A stretch of 64,000 nucleotides of DNA from positions 743,728 through 807,727 of the forward strand of contig NZ_CAHLAR010000003.1 of NCBI RefSeq assembly GCF_903652925.1, written 5' to 3'. Both the position numbers and the translations under genes were made by a program. The DNA comes from Achromobacter anxifer (GTDB lineage Bacteria > Pseudomonadota > Gammaproteobacteria > Burkholderiales > Burkholderiaceae_B). Below the pieces are notes generated by a model that worked only from the letters and a program-made list of their open reading frames with translations, ran no database searches and was not told the DNA's origin. Positions 56,458 to 64,000 of the stretch are shown here, one piece after another; within the stretch, counting starts at the first letter, position 1, and each line of letters begins with the position of its first letter.

Positions 56458-57441
56458 TCAGTCCAGCTTGATGTTCTGCTTCTTCACGACGTCCTTCGCC
56501 CAGTCATACTGCTCTTTGATTTCCTTGGCGAATTCTTCCGGCGTGTTGCCCGACGGAGCCGAGCCCTGGTCGTCCAGCGCCTTGATGACCTTGGGGTCCT
56601 TCAGGGCCACCACAGCGGCGTCGCGCAGCTTGTTCACGACTTCCATCGAGGTGCCCTTGGGCGCCAGCAGACCGTACCAGACCGGCTGGTTCAGCACCGG
56701 GAAACCGGCGTCCTTGAACGTGGGCACGTCCTTGATGGCTTCGATGCGGTCCGGCCACGCGATGGCCATGGCGCGCAGCTTGCCCGCCTGGATCTGCGGC
56801 ATCGACGACGGCAGGTTGTCGAACAGGATTTCGATCTGGCCGCCGACGGCGTCAGCCACGGCCGGGCCCGAACCCTTGTACGGCACGTGCACGATGTCGG
56901 TGCCCGTGGCCATCTTGAACGACTCGCCCATCAGGTGCAGCACGCCGCAGGTGCCCGAGCTGCCGTAGGAGTACTTGCCCGGATTCTTCTTCAGCTCTTC
57001 CAGGAAGCCCTTGAAGTCCTTGGCGGGGAACTTCGGGTTCACGGCCACCACGTTGGCGGTGTTGGCGAAGTTGGTGACCGGCTGGAAGTCCTTGATCGGA
57101 TCGTAGGGCAGGTCGTTGGGACGGCAGGCGGGGTTCACGGCCATCGTCGACACGGTGGCGATGGACAGCGTGTAGCCGTCGGCATCGGCGCGCGCGGCTT
57201 CGGATGCGCCGATGGCGCCGCCGGCGCCGCCCTTGTTTTCCACAACCATGGGCTGGCCCAGTTCCTGGCTCATGCGCTGCGTGACCAGGCGCGCGATGAT
57301 GTCGGTCGAGCCGCCCGGTGCGAACGGAACGATGACGCGGATCGGCTTGCTCGGATACTTGTCGGCTGCGACGGCGGCGGAGGCGCCGAGGGTGCCGGCG
57401 GCCACTGCGACAGCGACGGCCAGGGAGCGGACTTTATTCAT
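56458..57441 (-). CDS. Bug-family (TTT) extracytoplasmic solute receptor
   Basis: A 327-residue periplasmic receptor with signal peptide ending SAAVAADKYP, then PIRVIVPFAPGGSTDIIARL and NKGGAGGAIGASEAAR. Two cysteines (in NPACRPNDL and SGTCGVL) may form a disulfide, less usual in Bug proteins. It binds a carboxylate of unknown identity. It stands alone, with a 240-bp spacer to the divergent AEC transporter, which may export or import a related acid. Confidence 0.92.
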   Translation of the reverse strand: MNKVRSLAVAVAVAAGTLGASAAVAADKYPSKPIRVIVPFAPGGSTDIIARLVTQRMSQELGQPMVVENKGGAGGAIGASEAARADADGYTLSIATVSTMAVNPACRPNDLPYDPIKDFQPVTNFANTANVVAVNPKFPAKDFKGFLEELKKNPGKYSYGSSGTCGVLHLMGESFKMATGTDIVHVPYKGSGPAVADAVGGQIEILFDNLPSSMPQIQAGKLRAMAIAWPDRIEAIKDVPTFKDAGFPVLNQPVWYGLLAPKGTSMEVVNKLRDAAVVALKDPKVIKALDDQGSAPSGNTPEEFAKEIKEQYDWAKDVVKKQNIKLD

Positions 57442-57681
57442 AGGTGTGTTTCCTCCAGTTTGCGAGCCCGTGTGTGTACGGACCGTTGTGTGATGCGCCC
57501 GCCTGTGGGCAGGTCAGCAATTGACGGTGGTGGGCGCATGCTCTGTGCGCAGGGTGAGCACTGCTTTTATACGTTGCTTGTGGCACACGCGCCCGCCAGA
57601 ATGACGGAGAATAGCAGCAAATACTTACAGACGCATAGCGCAGAGATCCTCGTCTGACGCGCATCAAATACGTACTTGCAC

Positions 57682-58581
57682 ATGTCGGTTGCCCTTCTGG
57701 TTTTCCCTGATTTCATGCTGGTCGCGCTGGGTTGGGCGCTGCGTCACAAACTGAATTTCTCGCGCGAATTCTTCGCCGGCACCGAGCGCCTGGTCTACTT
57801 CGTCCTGTTCCCCGCGCTGCTGTTCCAGTCCATCCTGCGCACCCCCATCACGGCCGGCAACGCCGCCATGTTGCTGCAGGCGTCGGCGGCCCTGATCGCG
57901 GCCGGCGTCGCGCTGTCCTGGCTGGCCGGCCCGGCGCTGAAGCCCTCGTCGCTGGGCCTGGCCTCGTCCGCGCAATGCGGCTACCGCTTCAACACCTACA
58001 TCGGCCTGGCGCTGTCGGCCAGCCTGGGCGGCACGCAGGGCCAGACCATCATGGCGCTGATCGTCGGCTTCGCCGTGCCCATGGCCAATGTGGCGGCCGT
58101 CTACGGCCTGGCGCGCCACAGCGGCGGCAACCTGCTGCGCGAACTGGCGCGCAATCCGCTGGTGATCTCCACGCTGGCGGGCCTGGCCTGCAACTTGGCC
58201 GGCCTGCACCTGCCCGGCCCGCTGGACACGGTGCTGGCCCGCCTGGGCGCGGCGGCCCTCGCGCTGGGCATCATCTGCGTGGGCGCCAGCCTGTCCTGGG
58301 AGGGCGGCAAGGGCCATGGCCCGCTGATCGCCTGGATGCTCGCGGTCAAGCTGCTGATCCTGCCCGCCGTGGCCCTGCTGGTTGCGCGCCTGCTGGCGCT
58401 GCCGCCGCTGGAATCGCGCATGCTGCTGCTGTTCGCCGCCCTGCCCACCGCTTCCGCGGCCTACGTGCTGGCCATGCGCATGGGCGGCGACGGCCGCATG
58501 GTGGCGGTGCTGATATCGCTGGGCACCCTGTTCTCGGCGCTGACGATCCCGCTGTGGCTGATGCTCACCGGCACGGCTTGA
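57682..58581 (+). CDS. AEC-family (auxin efflux carrier-type) transporter
   Basis: A 299-residue integral membrane protein with about ten hydrophobic segments, of the AEC family that includes malonate and malate permeases. Typical features are NFSREFFAGTERLVYFVLFPALLFQSIL and a mid-protein QCGYRFNTYIGLALS. The family name comes from plant PIN proteins; bacterial members mostly move small carboxylates, so a link to the auxin locus of this window should not be assumed. Met 57682 is taken as start; an in-frame TTG lies two codons upstream. Confidence 0.87.
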   Translation: MSVALLVFPDFMLVALGWALRHKLNFSREFFAGTERLVYFVLFPALLFQSILRTPITAGNAAMLLQASAALIAAGVALSWLAGPALKPSSLGLASSAQCGYRFNTYIGLALSASLGGTQGQTIMALIVGFAVPMANVAAVYGLARHSGGNLLRELARNPLVISTLAGLACNLAGLHLPGPLDTVLARLGAAALALGIICVGASLSWEGGKGHGPLIAWMLAVKLLILPAVALLVARLLALPPLESRMLLLFAALPTASAAYVLAMRMGGDGRMVAVLISLGTLFSALTIPLWLMLTGTA

Positions 58582-58596
58582 ACGGCAGTGCGCCAG

Positions 58597-58634
58597 CCAT
58601 GAAAAAAGACCGCCGCAGCGGTCTTTTTTCATGG
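58597..58634. terminator. Bidirectional rho-independent terminator
   Basis: CCATGAAAAAAGACCGC (58597-58613), loop CGCA, GCGGTCTTTTTTCATGG (58618-58634). A perfect 17-bp stem with inner A- and T-runs, between the AEC gene and convergent fumC. Confidence 0.92.
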
Positions 58635-58649
58635 GCGGAACAGTCGTCC

Positions 58650-60047
<1,398 letters not shown>

Positions 60048-60208
60048 GGCGCGTGCTACTCCGTGGCGACGTCGATGGTGGCCGGCCGCGTTGCCTGGCC
60101 ACGCAAAAGTTGAGAATGGTAATCAATTCTAGGTTAGCAGAAACCCGCATTCCTATAATTGCGCAACATCCGTGCTCCCTCCACCGTTTTTACCACTCGC
60201 CCCGCGCC

Positions 60209-60748
60209 ATGTCCGCCCCTCTTTGCAGCCTGACCTTGCACCTGCCCGACGAAGCCGCCACGGAGTCGCTGGCGCGGCAGCTCGCCCCCCTGGTTTCCAG
60301 CGGCCAGACCGGTCCGGCAGGGGGACATATCCACCTCCAGGGAGACCTGGGCGCAGGGAAAACGGCGTTCACCCGGGCCCTGTTGCGGGAATGCGGCATC
60401 ACCGGCCGGATCAAAAGTCCCAGCTACGCGCTGCTTGAATCCTATAAAGTTTCTAACTTATACTTCTATCACCTTGATTTTTATAGATTTAGTGATTCGC
60501 GCGAATGGTTGGACGCAGGATTCCGGGATTTACTGCGTGACGATGCGGTCGTTTTGATCGAATGGCCGGAGCGGGCTGGGGGTCTTTTGCCCCCTCCCGA
60601 CCTGCTGATTTCCCTAGCCTATGCAGGCGAAGGACGCGACGCCACCCTGACCGCGTACACCGCTCGAGGACAAACATGGTTGAACGCGATTGTCCCCCCG
60701 CCCAAGTCGGCGCCCTCCCCCCGGCAGGCGCCACCCGGCGCCGCCTGA
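60209..60748 (+). CDS. tsaE: tRNA t6A biosynthesis ATPase
   Basis: A 179-residue P-loop ATPase. Walker A is GDLGAGKT (45-52); the family core SPSYALLESY, HLDFYRFSD and VLIEWPERAGG follow. With TsaB and TsaD it makes threonylcarbamoyl-adenosine at position 37 of ANN-decoding tRNAs. Codons about 76-100 are strikingly AT-rich with TTA and AGA codons, unlike the rest. The C-terminus is longer than usual and overlaps amiC by 73 bp, the common tsaE-amiC-mutL arrangement. TcdA at 34988 modifies the same nucleotide further. Confidence 0.93.
   Translation: MSAPLCSLTLHLPDEAATESLARQLAPLVSSGQTGPAGGHIHLQGDLGAGKTAFTRALLRECGITGRIKSPSYALLESYKVSNLYFYHLDFYRFSDSREWLDAGFRDLLRDDAVVLIEWPERAGGLLPPPDLLISLAYAGEGRDATLTAYTARGQTWLNAIVPPPKSAPSPRQAPPGAA
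60435..60464 (+). promoter_or_regulatory. Predicted promoter inside tsaE, upstream of amiC
   Basis: TTGAAT (60435-60440), 18-bp spacer, TATACT (60459-60464, 5 of 6 to the -10 consensus), in an AT-rich island inside the coding sequence, 212 bp before the amiC start. Judged by sequence only. Confidence 0.45.
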
Positions 60749-62061
60749 TCAGCGTCGCCGCCAGCCTGCTCGTCTTGCCGGTCCTGCCGCGCCTGGCGCA
60801 GGCGGCAACGATCCTGGCCGTGCGTACCTGGCCGGCCGACGAATACACCCGTGTCACGCTGGAGCTCGACAGCGAGCTCAAGGCTGAACAGTTCACCCTT
60901 GAAAACCCCCACCGCCTGGTGGTGGATATTGAGGGACTGACCATCAGCGCGGCGCTGAACGACCTGGTCTCCAAGGTCCGCCCGGACGACCCCTACATCC
61001 AGAGCCTGCGCGTGGCGCAGAACCGCCCCAACGTGGTGCGCCTGGTGTTCGACCTGAAGCAGCCCGTGGCGCCGCAGGTGTTCACGCTCAAGCCCGTGGC
61101 CGACTACCAGTACCGGCTGGTGCTGGACCTGTATCCGAAGGTCGCCCAGGATCCGCTGGTCGCGATCCTGAACAAGCAGAGCGGCCCCGACGTGGACGAC
61201 CCGCTGGCGCGCATCCTGGAAGACATCCAGCGCAACCCGGTGGCCCGCGCCGATCCGCCCGAGCCGCCGCGCGTGCGCGGCCAGCAGCCGGCGCCCCCGC
61301 TGCCCACCGCGCCCAAGCCACCGCCCGCCACCGCCAGCCGCGGCAAGCAGCGCATGCTGACCATCGCGCTGGACCCCGGCCATGGCGGCGAGGACCCCGG
61401 CGCCATCGGCAGCAGCGGCCTGCGCGAGAAAGACGTGGTGCTGCGCATCGCCCGGCGCCTGAAGGCCCTGATCGACAGCCAACCCTATATGCGCGCCTAT
61501 CTCACGCGCGACGACGACTACTTCGTGCCCCTGCACGTGCGCGTGCAGAAGGCGCGCCGCGTGCATGCGGACCTGTTCATCTCGATCCACGCGGACGCCT
61601 GGGTCAAGCCCACGGCCAACGGCTCGTCGGTGTTCGCGCTGTCTCAGCGCGGCGCCACCAGCGCCCAGGCGCGCTGGATGGCCGACAAGGAAAACGCGGC
61701 CGACCTGATCGGCGGCGTCAACCTGGGCAGCCACGACCGCCAGGTGGCGAAGGTGCTGCTGGACCTGTCCACCACCGCGCAAATCAACGACTCGTTGAAA
61801 GTGGGCAGCGCGTTCCTGGACGAAATCAAGAAGATCAACCGCCTGCACAAGAACAGCGTCGAACAGGCCGGTTTCGCCGTCCTGAAGGCCCCGGACATCC
61901 CCTCCGTGCTGGTCGAGACCGCCTTCATCAGCAACCCGCAGGAAGAAGCCCTGCTGCGCAGCACGACGCACCAGGACAAGCTGGCCCAGGCCATGCTGAC
62001 CGGCATCCAGCGCTACTTCACCGCCAACCCGCCGCTGGCGCGGCTGGGCGACGTGAGCTGA
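60676..62061 (+). CDS. amiC: N-acetylmuramoyl-L-alanine amidase (Tat-exported)
   Basis: A 461-residue cell-wall hydrolase. The N-terminus has a twin-arginine motif RRRLIS (21-26), a hydrophobic run and a cleavage site after LAQA (residue 44). An AMIN domain (about 45-150) targets the division septum. A proline-rich linker (about 200-220) leads to the Amidase_3 domain. Zinc ligands are His236 (DPGHGG), a Glu in LREKDVVL and His305 (SIHADA), and the catalytic Glu414 lies in LVETAF. It cuts the amide bond of peptidoglycan stems to separate daughter cells. GAGGA precedes the ATG. Confidence 0.93.
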   Translation: MVERDCPPAQVGALPPAGATRRRLISVAASLLVLPVLPRLAQAATILAVRTWPADEYTRVTLELDSELKAEQFTLENPHRLVVDIEGLTISAALNDLVSKVRPDDPYIQSLRVAQNRPNVVRLVFDLKQPVAPQVFTLKPVADYQYRLVLDLYPKVAQDPLVAILNKQSGPDVDDPLARILEDIQRNPVARADPPEPPRVRGQQPAPPLPTAPKPPPATASRGKQRMLTIALDPGHGGEDPGAIGSSGLREKDVVLRIARRLKALIDSQPYMRAYLTRDDDYFVPLHVRVQKARRVHADLFISIHADAWVKPTANGSSVFALSQRGATSAQARWMADKENAADLIGGVNLGSHDRQVAKVLLDLSTTAQINDSLKVGSAFLDEIKKINRLHKNSVEQAGFAVLKAPDIPSVLVETAFISNPQEEALLRSTTHQDKLAQAMLTGIQRYFTANPPLARLGDVS

Positions 62062-62079
62062 CGGCAAGGTCGGCTGCAT

Positions 62080-62120
62080 GAAAAAAGGCGTTGCGCTTCA
62101 TGGGCGCAACGCCTTTTTTC
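62080..62120. terminator. Bidirectional rho-independent terminator
   Basis: GAAAAAAGGCGTTGCGC (62080-62096), loop TTCATGG, GCGCAACGCCTTTTTTC (62104-62120), between amiC and the convergent DedA gene. Confidence 0.92.
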
Positions 62121-62190
62121 TGGTTGGGCTGCTGATGGGTTGCGCGCGATCGGCTGTTGCGTTCTTGCGCCGACCCTCCCGCGCTTCCCC

Positions 62191-62829
62191 CTACGTACCC
62201 TTTCTTGCCTTGATCAGCTTGAACACGCCCGCCCCCACCACCGGCACAATGGCGGCGGCCAGGCCCAGCAGCACGATGGTGTTCAGGTGTTCGCGCACCA
62301 GCGGGATGTTGCCGAAGAAGTAGCCCGCGGCCACCAGGCTGACCACCCACAGCAACGCCCCCAGGATGTTGAACAACTGGAAGCGGGACAGCGGCATGTC
62401 GGCCACGCCCGCGACAAAGGGCGCGAAGGTGCGGACCACGGGAATGAAGCGCGACATCACGATGGTCTTGCCGCCGTGCTTTTCATAGAACGCGTGCGTG
62501 CGCATCAGCGCGCCACGGTCCAGGAAACGCAGGTTCATCGAGAACACCCGCGGCCCGATATAGCGCCCGATGGCGTAGTTCAGCGTATTGCCGGTGATCG
62601 CCGCGACAATCAGCAAGCCGCCCATCAGGAACGGGTCGATATGGCCCGTGGCGCCGAACGCGCCCGCGATGAACAGCAGCGAGTCCCCCGGCAGAAAGGG
62701 CAACACGACCAGCCCCGTCTCCGCGAAAACGATCAAGAACAACACCAAGTACACCCACATGCCGTACTGCGCGACCCAGACGCCCAGCGTCTTGTCGATG
62801 TGGAGCACCATATTGAAAAATTCGAGCAT
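62191..62829 (-). CDS. DedA-family membrane protein
   Basis: A 212-residue inner-membrane protein. It has the DedA/SNARE-associated core ETGLVVLPFLPGDSLLFIAG, NYAIGRYIGPRVF, and SRFIPVVRTFAPFVAG with the functional Arg. Members act in lipid flipping and envelope stress. The start at 62829 (MLEFFNMVL) has AGGG upstream. It separates amiC from mutL, which are often adjacent in other genomes. Confidence 0.9.
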   Translation of the reverse strand: MLEFFNMVLHIDKTLGVWVAQYGMWVYLVLFLIVFAETGLVVLPFLPGDSLLFIAGAFGATGHIDPFLMGGLLIVAAITGNTLNYAIGRYIGPRVFSMNLRFLDRGALMRTHAFYEKHGGKTIVMSRFIPVVRTFAPFVAGVADMPLSRFQLFNILGALLWVVSLVAAGYFFGNIPLVREHLNTIVLLGLAAAIVPVVGAGVFKLIKARKGT

Positions 62830-62930
62830 TGAAGCAACCCTGACTGCGAAATGGGATATCAGTCCGCGACTATAGCCCACCCGTCCATGACGCTAAAATC
62901 ATCCACATAGCCCTACCTGAACACAGCCAC

Positions 62931-64000
62931 ATGACTGAACGCCGCTCCATTCTTGCCCTTCCCGACCTGCTGATCAGCCAGATCGCCGCCGGCGAGGTAA
63001 TCGAGCGGCCGGCGTCCGTGCTCAAGGAAATCCTCGAAAACGCCATCGACGCCGGCGGACGCGCCATCGAGGTGCGCCTCGAAGGCGGCGGCATACGCCG
63101 TATCGCCGTGACCGATGACGGCGGCGGCATTCCGCCCGAGGAACTGCCGCTGGCGCTGGCGCGCCACGCCACCAGCAAGATCCGCTCGCTGAACGAACTG
63201 GAATCGGTGGCGTCCATGGGGTTCCGCGGCGAGGCCCTGGCCTCCATCGCGTCCGTGGCCCAGGTCACCATCATCTCCCGCACCCGCGATGGCGAACACG
63301 CCTGGCAGATCGACGCCGGCAGCATGCAGGTCAGCCCCGCCTCGGGCCCTCCGGGCACCACGGTGGACGTGCGCCAGCTGTTCGACGCGGTGCCGGCCCG
63401 CCGCAAGTTCCTGCGTTCCGAGGCCACCGAGTTCGGCCATTGCGTCGACGCCATGGAACGCATCGCGCTGGCGCATCCGCAGATCGCGTTCCGCCTGTTC
63501 CACCATGACCGCGCACAGCGCCAATGGCTGCCCGCCGAACCGCCGCAACGCATCCGCGACGTGCTGGGCGCCGAATTCGCCGAGCACGGCCTGCTGCTGT
63601 CGCACTCGGTCGGCACGGTGAGCCTGGCGGGCATGATCACCCGCCCCACCGCCGCCCGCGCCCGCGCGGACCGCCAGTACCTCTACGTGAACGGCCGCTA
63701 CGTGCGCGACCGCACCGTCAGCCACGCCCTGCGCGCGGCCTACGCCGACGTGCTGCACGGCGACCGCCAGCCCGCCTACGTGCTGTTCCTGGACATCGAC
63801 CCGGCCGCCGTGGACGTGAACGTGCACCCGGCCAAGCACGAAGTCCGCTTCCGCGACAGCGGCGCCGTGCACCGCTTCGTCTCCAACGCCGTCGGCCAGA
63901 CGCTGGCGCAGACCGGCGGCGCGTCCGCGGCCGCGCCTGCCGCGCAAGGCGGCGGCGCGGACGACGATGGCTTTGAAACCGTGGCCCGGCCCGCCCCGTC
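62931..64000 (+). CDS. mutL: DNA mismatch repair protein MutL (N-terminal part)
   Basis: The first 356 codons of MutL; the gene runs off the window. GHKL ATPase motifs are complete: ENAIDAG (36-42, with the catalytic Glu of motif I nearby), DDGGGI (62-67), ATSKI (80-84) and GFRGEAL (97-103). The transducer domain follows ([28 protein letters not shown]). The Ala/Gly-rich linker begins around residue 335. MutL couples MutS recognition to strand cutting. Confidence 0.95.
   Translation, partial: MTERRSILALPDLLISQIAAGEVIERPASVLKEILENAIDAGGRAIEVRLEGGGIRRIAVTDDGGGIPPEELPLALARHATSKIRSLNELESVASMGFRGEALASIASVAQVTIISRTRDGEHAWQIDAGSMQVSPASGPPGTTVDVRQLFDAVPARRKFLRSEATEFGHCVDAMERIALAHPQIAFRLFHHDRAQRQWLPAEPPQRIRDVLGAEFAEHGLLLSHSVGTVSLAGMITRPTAARARADRQYLYVNGRYVRDRTVSHALRAAYADVLHGDRQPAYVLFLDIDPAAVDVNVHPAKHEVRFRDSGAVHRFVSNAVGQTLAQTGGASAAAPAAQGGGADDDGFETVARPAP

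Noticed and set aside
57682-58581. AEC transporter as part of the auxin locus because of the name auxin efflux carrier
   Set aside because: Bacterial AEC proteins mostly move small carboxylates, and the gene lies about 39 kb from the catabolic locus beside fumC.

Overview
The window is GC-rich DNA (codon third positions almost all G/C) with dense gene packing, many LysR regulators, two Bug-type (TTT) solute receptors and several Rieske oxygenase sets. This fits a betaproteobacterium of the order Burkholderiales, most likely an Alcaligenaceae member such as Achromobacter or Bordetella. That assignment rests on gene content and protein resemblance, since no database search was possible.

Positions 1-369 hold the start of a dipeptide-type solute-binding protein. 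Positions 568-18886 form one large catabolic and uptake locus. A divergent MarR regulator faces a tightly coupled operon encoding a two-subunit 2-oxoacid:ferredoxin oxidoreductase (IorA/IorB type), a flavin/2Fe-2S reductase, a Rieske oxygenase (alpha and beta), an acyl-CoA ligase, a thiolase-fold protein lacking the usual catalytic residues, a DUF35 protein fused to a degenerate short-chain dehydrogenase (SDR), a cyclase-family hydrolase with the isatin hydrolase/kynurenine formamidase motif, and an intact SDR. A LIV-type ABC importer follows, with permease and ATPase fused in one chain. The gene set fits indole-3-acetate (auxin) degradation via dioxindole-3-acetate, its CoA ester, isatin and isatinate to the anthranilate level, as in iad-type loci.

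Positions 18917-31725 hold a glycosyltransferase, a LysR regulator, a 42-residue basic protein, a 2-keto-3-deoxygluconate kinase/aldolase pair with an IclR regulator, a double-length UvrA (two UvrA units in one chain) behind a consensus LexA box, and pabB plus a pabC-like gene. Positions 31761-34939 hold a NahR/NagR-like regulator divergent from a second Rieske oxygenase set (alpha, beta, ferredoxin) of the anthranilate/salicylate type. This set may act on the product of the first locus.

Positions 34988-41119 carry tcdA and a MacA-MacB-outer membrane factor efflux operon. Between them, at 35870-36534, lie two head-to-head copies of a roughly 295-nt element. Its stems differ in sequence between the copies but stay base-paired, which is the mark of a selected structure. 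This is the least explained part of the window. Positions 41539-48443 hold an MFS transporter, chaC-like, pdxH, a flavin reductase, an FAD oxidoreductase, purU and a SulP transporter. Positions 48634-57441 hold a LysR-controlled acyl-CoA dehydrogenase/Bug/CoA-transferase group, gamma-glutamyltransferase, another LysR and another Bug protein. Positions 57682-64000 hold an AEC transporter, fumC, tsaE, amiC, a DedA protein and the start of mutL.
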